DNA of 64,000 nt from Glaciimonas sp. PCH181 (GCF_003056055.1 NZ_PYFP01000001.1:2108001-2172000), one strand, 5' to 3'; shown: positions 28,497 to 38,935, counted from the first letter of the stretch. Numbers and translations: made by a program. The notes: a model not told the origin generated them from the sequence alone.

Positions 28497-28526
28497 AAAG
28501 CTGCAAACCTAAAGGTCTGCAGCTTT
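28497..28526 (-). terminator. intrinsic terminator of the rpoE-mucABD operon
   Basis: AAAGCTGCA pairs with TGCAGCTTT, with an inner ACCT/AGGT extension, and is followed on the minus strand by TTATTTTA. It lies about 55 bases beyond the mucD stop and separates that operon from the glutaredoxin-lepA unit. Confidence 0.85.
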
Positions 28527-28579
28527 ATTCGCCTTGCTAGTCTAAACAGCCAAATACAATCGACACCCGCAAAGCGTGA

Positions 28580-30079
28580 TTAACTAGCAGGCCGTAGCGG
28601 GACAAACTGCGACGATTCGCCACGACGGACCAATACTACTGCCATTTTTTTAGACTCTAATTTGGCAACCAAAGCGTTAAATTGCTTAGCATCTTTAATA
28701 TCCGTGTTATTCAAACGCTGAATGATGTCGCCAATCTGCAATCCTACGCGTGCCGCGCTTCCCTCCACTGAGTCGACCAGCACTCCGGCATCAACTTGCA
28801 ATTCTTTCTTTTTAGCAGGGGTCAGATCACTGACAATTAAACCCAGCGCATTGGCTGCTTGAGCAGGTTTGGTATCTGGCTTGTCGTCAGTCGCCGCCGC
28901 ATCTTCTGCTTTATCCGCTTTCATTTCCGTAATCGTCAGCGGAATATCACGACTTGCACCTTTACGCCATACGGTCAGAACGCCACGCGTGCCAGGCTTA
29001 ACATTGCCCACAATGCGAGGAAGATCGTTGGCTTTCTCGATGATGGTGCTATTAAATTTCAAGATAATATCGCCAGCCTGAACACCTGCTTTAGCTGCAG
29101 GGCCATCAGTTTCAACCCGCTCAACTTGTGCGCCTTGTGCTTTCGGCAATCCGAGAGATTCAGCGACCTCTTTGGTAACCTCACCAATTTGGACGCCAAT
29201 ACGACCGCGCGTTACTTTGCCTGAGGTTTTCAGTTGATCCGAAACACGCATCGCCTCATCAATCGGGACGGCAAATGAAATTCCCATAAAACCACCCGAA
29301 CGACTATATATTTGCGAGTTGATGCCAACTACTTCGCCACGCATGTTAATCAGTGGACCGCCCGAGTTACCCGGATTGACTGCAACGTCGGTTTGAATCA
29401 GCGGCAAATAATCACCAGTGTCACGTGCTTTGGCGGAAATAATGCCAGAGGTAACGGTATTTTCCAGATCAAAAGGTGAGCCTATTGCCAACACCCATTC
29501 ACCCGCTTTGATTTTGTCTGAATCACCCATCGTCAGACGCGGCAAATTCGTGCCTTCGATCTTAAGCAACGCCACATCAGTACGGGTATCGGCACCGATG
29601 ACCTTGGCTTTAAATTCACGCTTATCCGTTAACTTTACATACACTTCGCTGGCTCCGTCGACCACATGCGCGTTCGTCATGATATAGCCGTCTGCCGAAA
29701 TGATGAAACCAGAGCCAACACCGCGCGGGACTTCTTCTTGCTGCGCCGCTTTACCACCTGGCTTACGCCCTTTTGGCGCAGGGATTTGCGGCTTGCCTGC
29801 ACCGTTTGGCGGAACACCAAAGAACCGACGCAAAAATTCTTGCATTTCTTCGTCGTTTGGCTGGCCAGTGGCGGTATCGGCCTTCACCTTTTCGGTGGTG
29901 CGAATATTGACTACTGCCGGGCCAGCTTTTTCAACAATCTCAGTAAAGTCGGGCAATCCAACCATAGGCGCTGCAATTGCTGCTGGCGTCATATTGACCA
30001 AAACTGGAGCAATAAACGTTACCGTCGCACCTACTATAAGTGTCGACAAAACATGACGTGCAATACGGACCATTTTCAT
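28580..30079 (-). CDS. mucD: periplasmic serine endoprotease, DegP/MucD type
   Basis: This 499-residue HtrA-family protease degrades misfolded periplasmic proteins under envelope stress. The start MKMVRIARHVLSTLIVG begins a signal peptide; the longer frame upstream would overlap mucB. The catalytic triad is visible as His in TNAHVVDGA, Asp in TRTDVALLKI and Ser in NPGNSGGPL. Two PDZ domains follow, with GRIGVQIGEV and AGVQAGDIILKFN in the first. It is the last gene of the rpoE operon and ends 54 bases before a strong terminator. Confidence 0.94.
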   Translation of the reverse strand: MKMVRIARHVLSTLIVGATVTFIAPVLVNMTPAAIAAPMVGLPDFTEIVEKAGPAVVNIRTTEKVKADTATGQPNDEEMQEFLRRFFGVPPNGAGKPQIPAPKGRKPGGKAAQQEEVPRGVGSGFIISADGYIMTNAHVVDGASEVYVKLTDKREFKAKVIGADTRTDVALLKIEGTNLPRLTMGDSDKIKAGEWVLAIGSPFDLENTVTSGIISAKARDTGDYLPLIQTDVAVNPGNSGGPLINMRGEVVGINSQIYSRSGGFMGISFAVPIDEAMRVSDQLKTSGKVTRGRIGVQIGEVTKEVAESLGLPKAQGAQVERVETDGPAAKAGVQAGDIILKFNSTIIEKANDLPRIVGNVKPGTRGVLTVWRKGASRDIPLTITEMKADKAEDAAATDDKPDTKPAQAANALGLIVSDLTPAKKKELQVDAGVLVDSVEGSAARVGLQIGDIIQRLNNTDIKDAKQFNALVAKLESKKMAVVLVRRGESSQFVPLRPAS

Positions 30080-30089
30080 AATGACAGTC

Positions 30090-31112
30090 TTATTTATTTT
30101 TGAGTTCAATCGAATTGGCAACCTGACGAATTGCCACCGCAGGCACTTCACCGACAATCGTAAGCCAAAAATCACCTTGGCGTTTACCGACGATATTTAA
30201 CGCGCCTTGTTGCATAGAGCCTTCTGTACGACTTTGGCTACCGGGTTCAATAAATACTGAAATGGCAGCGAGACCATCGGAAAAGACAATTTGCGAAACT
30301 TCGCGCCGAACAGGCGTTGATCCAGTCGTGTTCTGTGCAGGAGGATTGTCGATAACAACGCGCTTTAATTCCCTTACCTTTTTGAAACCCGGTGGCATAC
30401 CAGTGACGACCCAATCGTTTAAATTAGCCGGACTCATTGCAGTATGCTCTACATGCCAACCGCTCGTATTACCAAAGCTCGACTTGACCCGACTGCGGGC
30501 GATGTTACCGATAGCGATTTGCGTAAATGAAATTTGCTCAACAATCTCATTTTTACTATTCAGGGTTTGCGCGCGCAGCAGCAGACCAGAATTTTTCTCG
30601 GCCCAAAGCTTATAGCCATAACGCATTTTATCTTTAGGCTCAAGAAGCACGGCCTGACAGTCCTGTCCGGCAACCCGGCCAACTTCGCCCAGCTTCACAT
30701 TATAATAATCAGTTAAATCACTCGGAATGGAAGCTAAAATTGCTGGAAATACATCCTGCGTGACGCGTTTTTCAACCAACAACGTCTTAGTTTCGGGGAT
30801 GTAACAAGTGACATCCTCGTTGTGACGAATATACTCACGAGGCTTGCCATCCAGAACTTCCAGCTTCTCGATTTCATTTCGCCCTTCCAACATATGCGTG
30901 ATGCGCGAAGTGCGCATCTGATTCGCTTGTTGATACACGAAGGTGCCCGAGTAATTAAGCTTTTGCGCCGCCGCCTGAATTCTTTTTAAAAGAGTCTGTG
31001 CTTCGTGATTGTCATAAAGTTTCTCCGTGGCACCACCTTCCGCTTGCGCGGAAAGGGCGAGTAAGGTCGAAAAAATAACAGCAACCCGAAGCAGAACCTT
31101 AGTCTGCCGCAT
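30090..31112 (-). CDS. mucB: sigma-E regulatory protein MucB/RseB
   Basis: This 340-residue periplasmic protein binds the anti-sigma factor and shields it from DegS-type cleavage, sensing lipoprotein or lipopolysaccharide signals. The start MRQTKVLLRVAVIFSTLLAL gives a signal peptide; the ATG lies one base after the mucA stop (TAATATG). A start five codons earlier overlaps mucA. Family stretches include LNYSGTFVYQQANQMRTSRI and the C-terminal GMPPGFKKVRELKR. Confidence 0.92.
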   Translation of the reverse strand: MRQTKVLLRVAVIFSTLLALSAQAEGGATEKLYDNHEAQTLLKRIQAAAQKLNYSGTFVYQQANQMRTSRITHMLEGRNEIEKLEVLDGKPREYIRHNEDVTCYIPETKTLLVEKRVTQDVFPAILASIPSDLTDYYNVKLGEVGRVAGQDCQAVLLEPKDKMRYGYKLWAEKNSGLLLRAQTLNSKNEIVEQISFTQIAIGNIARSRVKSSFGNTSGWHVEHTAMSPANLNDWVVTGMPPGFKKVRELKRVVIDNPPAQNTTGSTPVRREVSQIVFSDGLAAISVFIEPGSQSRTEGSMQQGALNIVGKRQGDFWLTIVGEVPAVAIRQVANSIELKNK

Positions 31113-31113
31113 A

Positions 31114-31755
31114 TTAATTATCAGCATCTATGGCAAATGTGGCGGAGCGTGCGTATTGCGCAGTGCTGTAAAGCGAAGGAGAAAAACGTTGGTGTGCCGA
31201 TAAATACTCGTCGATCCGCGAATCACGGAGTACTTCATTATCGCCAGCAGTGGTTGCGACCGCTTGGGATCCATAACCGACGTTAATATTAGAAGCAGAA
31301 GCCAGCGTCGTTTGCGCAGCAGCAAGCATCGCCGGATTCATCGATTGATTATCGGTGCTCATCATATGCGGAACAGCTATAAATGCCACCGCTGCTACCG
31401 CTGCCGCTGCTGCCATACTTGGCAGCGCAAACCGTCTCATGGAACGTGTGCCGGTTGCAGCTGAAACATTGCTTACAGCAATGTGCTCAGCAGCAACCGG
31501 CACAACCGCCAATGGCGCAACTATCATCGCAGGTTCAGCACTAAGCCGTTCAAACATACGTGAAGTAAAATCAGAACTCAGCGTTAACGCCATGTCGTCC
31601 GAACGCAAGATGTCACCAATTTGATGATAAACATCCCAAGTTGCACGGCCTTCATTATTGCGTAGCGCTGCCAATGCCATATCCACATAGGCATTAGACA
31701 ACTCACTATCGGCCAAGGCAGAGATCTGCTCTTGGGGTATTTCTTTGGTATTCAT
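31114..31755 (-). CDS. mucA: anti-sigma-E factor MucA/RseA
   Basis: The 213-residue inner-membrane protein has an N-terminal cytoplasmic domain (ISALADSELSN, about 10-90) that holds RpoE. A single membrane segment RFALPSMAAAAAVAAVAFIA lies near 127-146, followed by a periplasmic part. Regulated proteolysis of it releases the sigma factor. It follows rpoE and precedes mucB in the standard order. Confidence 0.92.
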   Translation of the reverse strand: MNTKEIPQEQISALADSELSNAYVDMALAALRNNEGRATWDVYHQIGDILRSDDMALTLSSDFTSRMFERLSAEPAMIVAPLAVVPVAAEHIAVSNVSAATGTRSMRRFALPSMAAAAAVAAVAFIAVPHMMSTDNQSMNPAMLAAAQTTLASASNINVGYGSQAVATTAGDNEVLRDSRIDEYLSAHQRFSPSLYSTAQYARSATFAIDADN

Positions 31756-31814
31756 AAGTCACCTAGTTAAAACCTGGCCAACCCCTTCGTTCCCGAAAAA
31801 CCGCTATTTCGCTT

Positions 31815-32417
31815 TTACCAACGTTTGTCGATCGCCGTACCCAACAATGGCCTCAACTTTTCTGCGATAGCTTCTCTTGCTCTAAATATTCTGCTACGTA
31901 CTGTGCCAATCGGGCATCCCATAGCTTCTGCGATTTCGTCATAGCTCAGCCCCTCGATCTCACGCAAGGTGATTGCAGTGCGCAATTCCTCGGGCAAAGC
32001 TTCCATCGCAACGTTCACCGTTTGCGCTATCTGCTTAGTTGCCAGTAAAGACTCTGGAGTATTTATATCTCTTAGTTGCTCGCCGTCGTCAAAAGTTTCT
32101 GCTTCTTCAGAATTTGATTCAGTTGATGTCGGCGCCCTACGTCCTTGCGTGACTAAATAATTTTTAGCCGTGTTAATACCAATCCGGTATAACCATGTAT
32201 AAAACGCAGAGTCACCTCTGAACTGAGGCAGCGCACGATAAGCTTTTATAAACGCTTCCTGTACTACATCCTCAGCTTCTGCCTGATCGCGCACAAGCCG
32301 CGACACAAGACGCATCAGCTTGCGTTGGTATTTGATTACCAAAAGCTCAAACGCCTTTTTGTCGCCACGCTGCACGCGCTCGACGAGCAGTTGATCAATT
32401 TCGCGTTCTGTCGTCAA
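31815..32417 (-). CDS. rpoE: RNA polymerase sigma factor RpoE (AlgU)
   Basis: This ECF sigma factor of about 200 residues directs the envelope-stress response. Region 2 contains RLVRDQAEAEDVVQEAFIKAYR and FRGDSAFYTWLYRIGIN; region 4 contains LPEELRTAITLREIEGLSYD. I prefer the TTG start at 32417 (LTTEREIDQLLVERVQRGD) because AAGGGAATGGGGA lies directly before it and it matches the family N-terminus. An ATG at 32444 adds nine residues and has no ribosome site. A sigma-E-like promoter lies about 45 bases upstream, indicating autoregulation. Confidence 0.94.
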   Translation of the reverse strand: MTTEREIDQLLVERVQRGDKKAFELLVIKYQRKLMRLVSRLVRDQAEAEDVVQEAFIKAYRALPQFRGDSAFYTWLYRIGINTAKNYLVTQGRRAPTSTESNSEEAETFDDGEQLRDINTPESLLATKQIAQTVNVAMEALPEELRTAITLREIEGLSYDEIAEAMGCPIGTVRSRIFRAREAIAEKLRPLLGTAIDKRW

Positions 32418-32460
32418 TCCCCATTCCCTTTGCTTTTGCAACATACGCGCATGATCGAAG

Positions 32461-32488
32461 CATGGACAAAGTGCAATGCAATAAGTTC
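32461..32488 (-). promoter_or_regulatory. putative sigma-E promoter of rpoE
   Basis: On the minus strand GAACTT (32488-32483) is followed after 16 bases by TCCATG (32466-32461). GAACTT is the exact core of the sigma-E -35 element; the -10 only partly matches TCTGA/TCAAA. It sits about 45 bases before the TTG start of rpoE. Confidence 0.6.
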
Positions 32489-33047
32489 AACCAATTGGCT
32501 GTTCATATACCACTTTCTCTGAGCCCTCTGAACGTCCGCGAGAAGCAATCCAGCGACACGCTACAGACAGGGCCCTAAATACATCCTCAGGGATACAATC
32601 AGGCAGTATAACGACGGACTTAATCCGCCCGTTACCTAACTGAAAACGCAATAACAATAAATGAGCCCAGAGTGTAGAACCACTAAGCAAATGCGCTATA
32701 ACCGGGGCATGAAAGGCAGCATCGGCACCAACAACGGTATTAGTCGCCAATTCTGCGATGCTAATCTGACCATTGCCAGTAATCACAATGCGGATCGGAC
32801 GACGTGTTCGTCGATAACCCAACCACCCCCAAACGCTTATTAATACACTCACCAATCCAAGTACTACCCCAATAACAGGCACAAAATGCCCAATCTCGCC
32901 AACGATTAACAGCATACCAATCGAGGCTACGGCAATAGCTTGCAAAGTGACCATAGCAAACAAACTTGCGGACGGCGCAACTCGTGCCGATATCGCAACC
33001 GAGATCATGGGATTAGGGGGCGTCAAGCTAGATGTGGGGAGATTCAT
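32487..33047 (-). CDS. small membrane protein, YgfX-like
   Basis: This 186-residue protein has two membrane segments (about 28-75), including ASIGMLLIVGEIGHFVPVIG and a VLGLVSVLISVWGWL run, followed by a basic YRRTRRPIR loop and a beta-rich cytoplasmic half (IRIVITGNGQISI). The layout resembles YgfX/CptA-type proteins, but similarity is only by shape. It sits between fabF and rpoE on the same strand. The start MNLPTSS at 33047 is two codons inside the longest frame; no strong ribosome site decides. Function unknown. Confidence 0.65.
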   Translation of the reverse strand: MNLPTSSLTPPNPMISVAISARVAPSASLFAMVTLQAIAVASIGMLLIVGEIGHFVPVIGVVLGLVSVLISVWGWLGYRRTRRPIRIVITGNGQISIAELATNTVVGADAAFHAPVIAHLLSGSTLWAHLLLLRFQLGNGRIKSVVILPDCIPEDVFRALSVACRWIASRGRSEGSEKVVYEQPIG

Positions 33048-33101
33048 TAGCATACTCAGCCAAACATCACTTGATGTTCGACTGAGTATATACGGACCTG
33101 C

Positions 33102-34343
33102 TTAGACTTTACCAAAAACTAGCGTACCGTTAGTCCCGCCGAAGCCAAATGAGTTCTTAACCGCAATATTAATTTTCATATCCCGCGCCGTATTTGCACA
33201 GTAATCAAGATCGCACTCTGGATCTTGATTGAAAATATTAATAGTCGGTGGCGATACCTGATGATGCAAAGCCAATATGGTAAAGACTGACTCCAAACCA
33301 CCCGCGCCACCCAATAAATGACCAGTCATTGACTTAGTCGAATTAACGACCAGCTTATAAGCATGATCACCAAAGGCGGCTTTAATCGCATTGGTCTCAT
33401 TCTGATCACCTAGCGGCGTCGATGTACCATGTGCGTTCAAATATTGCACCTGATCGCCATTTATCCCCGCATCACGCAATGCTGAAGCAACGCAACGACG
33501 TGGGCCATCAAGATCCGGCGCAGTAATGTGATAAGCATCACCGCTCATCCCAAAACCAAGTAGCTCTGCATAAATCTTGGCGCCACGCGCTTTGGCGTGC
33601 TCATATTCTTCGAGTACCAATACCCCGGCACCCTCACCCAAAACAAAACCGTCGCGATCCTTATCCCAAGGCCGCGATGCAGTCGCAGGATCATCATTGC
33701 GCGTCGACAAAGCACGTGCCGAAGCAAATCCACCAAGGCCTAATGGAGAAATACTTGCCTCTGCGCCGCCAGCAATCATGACATCGGCATCGCCGTATTG
33801 AATCATGCGTCCTGCCTGACCAATACAATGCAGACCAGTAGTACAAGCCGTTACTATCGCTAGGTTAGGCCCTTTCAGACCATATCTAATCGACAGATTG
33901 CCGGAAATCATATTAATGATTGATGCCGGGATAAAGAAAGGACTAATACGACGTGGACCGCGACTAGTCAATTCGGCATGGGTATCTTCGATCAGTGGCA
34001 AGCCACCGATACCGGATCCGATAATAACGCCGATACGTTCGGCATTTTCATCAGTAACTTCCAGGCCGCTGTCCTGCATCGCCTGAATCCCTGCTGCCAT
34101 CCCAAAATGGATAAAGGTATCCATATGCCGCGCCTCTTTGGCCGGCATATATTCCTCGACATTAAAGCCCTTTACTTCTCCGGCAAAATGCGTGGAAAAA
34201 GCTGAAGCATCAAACTTGGTGATGGTTGCAATACCAGTTTTCCCTGATGTGACTGCATTCCAGGCGTCGGCAATAGTATTGCCGACCGGTGAAATGCAAC
34301 CCAAGCCAGTTATCACAACACGGCGTTCACGTGAGGGGCTCAA
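33102..34343 (-). CDS. fabF: 3-oxoacyl-[acyl-carrier-protein] synthase II
   Basis: The 413-residue enzyme condenses malonyl-ACP with acyl-ACP in fatty acid elongation. The active cysteine lies in [12 protein letters not shown], and the two histidines in [11 protein letters not shown] and [13 protein letters not shown]. The N-terminus [16 protein letters not shown] is typical. It follows acpP by 30 bp as the last gene of the fab cluster. Confidence 0.97.
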   Translation of the reverse strand: MSPSRERRVVITGLGCISPVGNTIADAWNAVTSGKTGIATITKFDASAFSTHFAGEVKGFNVEEYMPAKEARHMDTFIHFGMAAGIQAMQDSGLEVTDENAERIGVIIGSGIGGLPLIEDTHAELTSRGPRRISPFFIPASIINMISGNLSIRYGLKGPNLAIVTACTTGLHCIGQAGRMIQYGDADVMIAGGAEASISPLGLGGFASARALSTRNDDPATASRPWDKDRDGFVLGEGAGVLVLEEYEHAKARGAKIYAELLGFGMSGDAYHITAPDLDGPRRCVASALRDAGINGDQVQYLNAHGTSTPLGDQNETNAIKAAFGDHAYKLVVNSTKSMTGHLLGGAGGLESVFTILALHHQVSPPTINIFNQDPECDLDYCANTARDMKINIAVKNSFGFGGTNGTLVFGKV

Positions 34344-34373
34344 ACGATTCTCCTGGATGCGCTCAAAGCTGAT

Positions 34374-34613
34374 TTATACTTTGACATTCGCCTTGGCGTA
34401 GTCAATTGCTTGTTGCACAGTAGTAATTTTTTCGGCTTGTTCGTCAGGAATTTCCATGCCGAACTCGTCCTCCAAAGCCATTACCAATTCTACGGTGTCG
34501 AGTGAATCAGCACCAAGATCATCAACAAACGAAGATTCAATTTTGATGTCAGCTTCGGCGACGCCCAGTTGTTCAGCGACGATTTTTTTTACGCGTTGTT
34601 CGATATCAGACAT
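34374..34613 (-). CDS. acpP: acyl carrier protein
   Basis: This 79-residue acidic protein carries the growing fatty acyl chain on a phosphopantetheine attached to the serine in [20 protein letters not shown] strong ribosome site (GGAGG) lies 6 bases before the ATG. It is separated from fabG by 214 bp, so it may have its own promoter, which fits the high demand for this protein. Confidence 0.98.
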   Translation of the reverse strand: MSDIEQRVKKIVAEQLGVAEADIKIESSFVDDLGADSLDTVELVMALEDEFGMEIPDEQAEKITTVQQAIDYAKANVKV

Positions 34614-34827
34614 GTGATGCCTCCAGTTATTAGGTTACAGAAAGTGCGCGCATTTTAGCAGGTTTGCGCAGAGAAAATTCACTTTTAGCATCGGCGGTTA
34701 AGAATTAGCCAACTACTGCCAAAAGCGCTTAAATTATTACTACGTACTTTACTTCTCAAGCCTAAGTATGGCTATAGGCAGTTCATTTCGAACGCTACAA
34801 CCAAACCGCAGCATACATTCAACTACA

Positions 34828-35592
34828 TCAACTCATATACATGCCGCCATTTACGTGCAGCGTGGTGCCGGTGATATACCCAGCTTGCGCCGACGCCAGG
34901 AAACTGACAGCGGCCGCAATATCCTCTGCGGCACCTAATCGGCCCAGTGGAATTTGCTGCAACAATCCAGCCGTTTGCTGCTCACTCAGCGCTTTAGTCA
35001 TATCTGTATCGATAAAACCAGGCGCTACACAATTCACGGTAATGTTACGGCTGCCTATCTCACGCGCTAAAGCCCGACTCATTCCTGAGACACCAGCTTT
35101 GGCGGCTGCATAATTCATTTGCCCGGGATTACCAGTCGAGCCAACAACCGACGTAATATTAATAATACGGCCGTGCTTAGCCTTCATCATTCCACGCAAG
35201 ACTGCGCGCGATAGCCGGGCAACTGACGTCAGATTGGTTGAAATCACAGAATCCCATTCCTCATCCTTCATCCGCATCGCTAGCTGGTCGTGCGTGATCC
35301 CGGCGTTATTCACCAAAATGGAGAGCGTACCGAACTCCTTTTGCACCAACTCAACCACAGCCGCACAAGCAGGCGCATCATTTACATTCAACACCACGCC
35401 TTTGCCACCGTTAGGCTGCTCCGCATTCAGGTAAGCAGTGATTGCATCAGCTCCAGCCTCTGAGGTAGCAGTGCCGACGACTTTCGCACCGCGACGCGCC
35501 AATTCCAATGCAATTGCCCGGCCTATACCGCGTGAAGCGCCAGTTACCAGAGCAACCTGGCCTTCTAAATTCTGTGGATCCAAATTTTGCAT
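34828..35592 (-). CDS. fabG: 3-oxoacyl-[acyl-carrier-protein] reductase
   Basis: This short-chain dehydrogenase of 254 residues reduces 3-oxoacyl-ACP with NADPH. The cofactor motif GASRGIGRAIA is near residue 20, NNAG at about 90, and the catalytic Ser-Tyr-Lys in ITSVVGSTGNPGQMNYAAAK. The C-terminal GYITGTTLHVNGGMYMS is typical. MQNLDPQ at 35592 is chosen; a start two codons upstream is possible. Confidence 0.96.
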   Translation of the reverse strand: MQNLDPQNLEGQVALVTGASRGIGRAIALELARRGAKVVGTATSEAGADAITAYLNAEQPNGGKGVVLNVNDAPACAAVVELVQKEFGTLSILVNNAGITHDQLAMRMKDEEWDSVISTNLTSVARLSRAVLRGMMKAKHGRIINITSVVGSTGNPGQMNYAAAKAGVSGMSRALAREIGSRNITVNCVAPGFIDTDMTKALSEQQTAGLLQQIPLGRLGAAEDIAAAVSFLASAQAGYITGTTLHVNGGMYMS

Positions 35593-35651
35593 ATGCATTA
35601 TATTTATTTAGGTGACGCGTTCAAATAACTCGTTTATGCAGTTCCGGCAAC

Positions 35652-36584
35652 TTAATTAAGTAGCGCCAATACTCTGTCCAAAGACGCCTGATCGACGATA
35701 GCATCGCCCGTCAATTCGCCATTAATACGCTTGGTCAATCCAGCAAGAACCTTGCCCGGACCACACTCAATAATGTGCGTTGTACCTTCGCTCGCAATTT
35801 TCTGGACTGTTTCAACCCAGCGCACAGGACTGGCAGCTTGCCGCACCAATGCATCTTTGATAGCAGCAGCGTCAGTAGGGCTGGCGACATCAACATTATT
35901 AATTAAGGTAATTCCAGGCGTTGCAAAAACCAACGGCGCCATATATTCACGCAACCTATTCGATGCAGGCACAAGCAATGAAGAGTGAAATGGTGCCGAA
36001 ACCGGCAATGACAAGGCACGTTTTGCACCTTTCAATTTAGCGGCCTCGCAAGCACGTTCTACTGCGGCCTTGTGACCCGCGATCACAACCTGCGCAGGCG
36101 CATTAAAGTTAACCGCCTCAACCACTTCGCGCTGCGCTGCTTCGACGCACACTGCGAGCACATCCTCGTCGGACAATCCTAAAATTGCAGCCATGCCGCC
36201 TTGACCAACTGGCACAGCCTCCTGCATTGCCAATGCACGAAAACGCACCAGCGGTACAGCATCCTTAAAATTAATCACGCCCGCAGCGACCAAGGCCGAA
36301 TACTCGCCCAAGCTATGCCCAGCCACTATTGCGGGGACTTGCCCACCCGCAGCAATCCAGGCCCGATAAAACGCCACCGCGGCAGTGAGCATGACAGGCT
36401 GCGTATTGGTAGTCAGATCCAGCGCTTCTTTTGGGCCTTCGGCGATTAACTTCGCCAAATCAAATTCGAGCGCGTCGGATGCCTCGGCAACGGTATCACG
36501 CACAATTTGATTGTCAGCAAAACCGTTCAACATACCGATCGCTTGTGAGCCCTGCCCAGGAAAAACAAAAGCAAATTTAATCAT
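35652..36584 (-). CDS. fabD: malonyl-CoA--ACP transacylase
   Basis: The 310-residue enzyme moves malonyl from CoA to acyl carrier protein. FVFPGQGSQAIGML opens the protein, the nucleophile serine is in VAGHSLGEYSALVAAG, and APFHSSL holds the catalytic histidine. It lies between fabH and fabG in the usual order. Confidence 0.97.
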   Translation of the reverse strand: MIKFAFVFPGQGSQAIGMLNGFADNQIVRDTVAEASDALEFDLAKLIAEGPKEALDLTTNTQPVMLTAAVAFYRAWIAAGGQVPAIVAGHSLGEYSALVAAGVINFKDAVPLVRFRALAMQEAVPVGQGGMAAILGLSDEDVLAVCVEAAQREVVEAVNFNAPAQVVIAGHKAAVERACEAAKLKGAKRALSLPVSAPFHSSLLVPASNRLREYMAPLVFATPGITLINNVDVASPTDAAAIKDALVRQAASPVRWVETVQKIASEGTTHIIECGPGKVLAGLTKRINGELTGDAIVDQASLDRVLALLN

Positions 36585-36699
36585 ACGTATTTATGTGATT
36601 TTATTAAATTAATGAAGTCGATATCAGAAATAAGAAAAATGATGAGATTTTCCTGGAGAAGGCATCACATCATGATGGCGCGCCCGACCTATGCGCAGC

Positions 36700-37686
36700 T
36701 TACATCTTTGCAATGATCGCACCCCAGGTAAAACCACCGCCAACGCCTTCCATCAATATATTCTGCCCAGCCTTGACCCGACCGTCACGTACGGCTTTAT
36801 CGAGTGCAAGTGGAATGGATGCTGCTGATGTATTGCCATGCTGATCGACTGTCACCACCATCCGTTCTGGCGGCAGACCAAGTTTGCGGCCTGTACTTTG
36901 CATAATACGAATATTGGCTTGATGGGGAATCAGCCAATCTATTTCTAACGCCTGCAGGCCAGCAATCTCCAGTGCCTCATTGGCGACCTTCTCCAGCACA
37001 GACACGGCTAGCTTAAATACCGCCTGACCGTCCATGTATAAAAAAGCACTTCCTTCCACTACACCACTAGCCACTTTGCCGGGAACGCACAGAATATTCG
37101 CATAGCGCCCATCGGCATGCAGTTTAGTAGCTAAAATTCCCGGCTCTTTCGAAGCAGTCATCACCACTGCGCCAGCGCCGTCACCAAACAACACACAAGT
37201 GGTACGATCTTCAAAATTCAGGATGCGCGAGAATACTTCAGTGCCGATGACGAGTACGTTCTTGTGCGTGCCTGCTTTAATAAAGGCATCAGCGATCGAA
37301 ACAGCATAGACAAAGCCGCTACAGACTGCCTGCACATCAAACGCTGCGCCGCCGGTAATGATCCCAAGTTTTTGCTGTACTACACATGCTGTGCTGGGAA
37401 ATCCACCAAAATGGTCCGGCGTCGAGGTCGCGACAATGATCAGATCAATGTCGGCGGGGACCATTCCAGCCATTTCCAAAGCGTGCTTTGATGCGGCAAC
37501 GGCGAGATCACTGGACTGAACGTCAGGTTCGGCATAATGACGCGCAGAGATACCGCTGCGCGAAAATATCCATTCGTCGGAGGTCTCTATACCCTTCTCA
37601 GCCAACTGCGCCGTCAGGTCTTGATTCGTAACGCGTTTTGGTGGCAAATAACTGCCAGTACCTACAATTTTGCTATAGATAGTCAT
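36700..37686 (-). CDS. fabH: 3-oxoacyl-[acyl-carrier-protein] synthase III
   Basis: This 328-residue enzyme starts fatty acid synthesis by joining acetyl-CoA and malonyl-ACP. The active cysteine is in [13 protein letters not shown], histidine in [11 protein letters not shown] and asparagine in [13 protein letters not shown]. It overlaps the end of plsX by 4 bp, so the two are coupled. Confidence 0.97.
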   Translation of the reverse strand: MTIYSKIVGTGSYLPPKRVTNQDLTAQLAEKGIETSDEWIFSRSGISARHYAEPDVQSSDLAVAASKHALEMAGMVPADIDLIIVATSTPDHFGGFPSTACVVQQKLGIITGGAAFDVQAVCSGFVYAVSIADAFIKAGTHKNVLVIGTEVFSRILNFEDRTTCVLFGDGAGAVVMTASKEPGILATKLHADGRYANILCVPGKVASGVVEGSAFLYMDGQAVFKLAVSVLEKVANEALEIAGLQALEIDWLIPHQANIRIMQSTGRKLGLPPERMVVTVDQHGNTSAASIPLALDKAVRDGRVKAGQNILMEGVGGGFTWGAIIAKM

Positions 37687-38786
37687 GCTGTTTTCTGTTG
37701 GGGTGACTCAATATTGATGGCCGCATTGGCGACTCCTTCGACCGGGGCCGAAACTACTTCGGACTGCGGCATCAACTCTGCAATGGTCGTCGTAATACGC
37801 GACAGCACATCGTACTTCGCTGCATCGAATGCACGCTGGATCGCCCATTCGTACCCATAAGCATCCGCGCCGCCGTGGCTCTTGAACACCAAGCCACGCA
37901 AACCGAGCAAACTTGCGCCATTGTAGCGCGATGGGTTGAGGCGACGCGAGATTGCCTTAATCGCACCACGCGCTATCAAAGCGCCAATCATATTTAGGAT
38001 GCTGCTTTTAAATTCTGTCGTCAATACACTTTTAACAAGCCGCCCCAATCCTTCCGAGGCCTTCAGCGTAACGTTGCCGACAAAACCATCGCACACAACA
38101 ATGTCGGTGGTTCCTTCAAAGATATCGTTACCTTCGACATTGCCATAAAAATTTAGGATGCCTCTTTCATGATCGGCGCGTAACAACTCGGCCGTTTGCT
38201 TCACCATTTCATTGCCCTTGATATCTTCCTCACCGACATTCAGCAAACCAACGGTGGGTTTAGGCTTCCCCTCCATCGCCGCGACGAGCGCTGAGCCCAT
38301 CAATGCGAACTGATGCAAATGCTGAGGCTCGCAATCTACATTCGCACCCAAGTCGAGCATGTAGGTAGGACCATCTTTTTGATTCGGAAGAATAGTACAA
38401 ATCGCCGGACGATCAACGCCGGGGATAGTCTTCAGCAGGTAACGCGAAACCGCCATCAGCGCACCCGTATTACCCGCAGAAACGCAAGCGCGCACCTGCT
38501 CATCCTTAACCATTTCAATGGCAATGCGCATCGACGATTTCTTCTTGCGACGCAAGGCGGTTTCGATAGAGTCATCCATCGTTATCGCTTCCTCCGCGTG
38601 CACAACAGAAAGGCGAGGATGCGACTGCGCTTTATGTTTTTTTAATTCGGCCTGAATTTGTTCTTCAAGTCCAACCAACACCAATTCAGCCTCTGGTTCG
38701 CGGTTAGCAAATGAAATGGCTGCAGGAACCGTAACAGATGGGCCATGATCACCACCCATGCAGTCAATAGAGATTTTAATTGTCAT
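37683..38786 (-). CDS. plsX: phosphate acyltransferase PlsX
   Basis: The 367-residue peripheral membrane enzyme makes acyl-phosphate from acyl-ACP for phospholipid synthesis. [18 protein letters not shown] at the N-terminus and [19 protein letters not shown] and [13 protein letters not shown] stretches (here [12 protein letters not shown]) are family marks. It begins the plsX-fabHDG run with its own promoter, and a terminator separates it from rpmF. Confidence 0.97.
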   Translation of the reverse strand: MTIKISIDCMGGDHGPSVTVPAAISFANREPEAELVLVGLEEQIQAELKKHKAQSHPRLSVVHAEEAITMDDSIETALRRKKKSSMRIAIEMVKDEQVRACVSAGNTGALMAVSRYLLKTIPGVDRPAICTILPNQKDGPTYMLDLGANVDCEPQHLHQFALMGSALVAAMEGKPKPTVGLLNVGEEDIKGNEMVKQTAELLRADHERGILNFYGNVEGNDIFEGTTDIVVCDGFVGNVTLKASEGLGRLVKSVLTTEFKSSILNMIGALIARGAIKAISRRLNPSRYNGASLLGLRGLVFKSHGGADAYGYEWAIQRAFDAAKYDVLSRITTTIAELMPQSEVVSAPVEGVANAAINIESPQQKTA

Positions 38787-38816
38787 TATTTTGATTCATT
38801 GCCGTTTCCAACCAAC

Positions 38817-38844
38817 ATTATGGAGCAGATTTGGCTAGCTTCAA
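38817..38844 (-). promoter_or_regulatory. putative sigma-70 promoter of plsX-fab operon
   Basis: On the minus strand TTGAAG (38844-38839) and CATAAT (38822-38817) are separated by 16 bases. Transcription would begin near 38810, about 25 bases before the plsX ATG. The upstream terminator at 38876-38914 supports a new start here. Confidence 0.6.
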
Positions 38845-38875
38845 AATCACCTCGTGCAATTTTTTATCGCAAAAG

Positions 38876-38914
38876 AAAAGCGGCACCATCGAGAAGCTCA
38901 ATGGTGCCGCTTTT
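38876..38914 (-). terminator. intrinsic terminator after rpmF
   Basis: AAAAGCGGCACCAT pairs perfectly with ATGGTGCCGCTTTT across 14 bp around an 11-base loop. It lies 22 bases beyond the rpmF stop and has T-rich flanks on both strands, so it is likely bidirectional. Confidence 0.88.
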
Positions 38915-38935
38915 TAACTTGAAACAATAGCAAAA

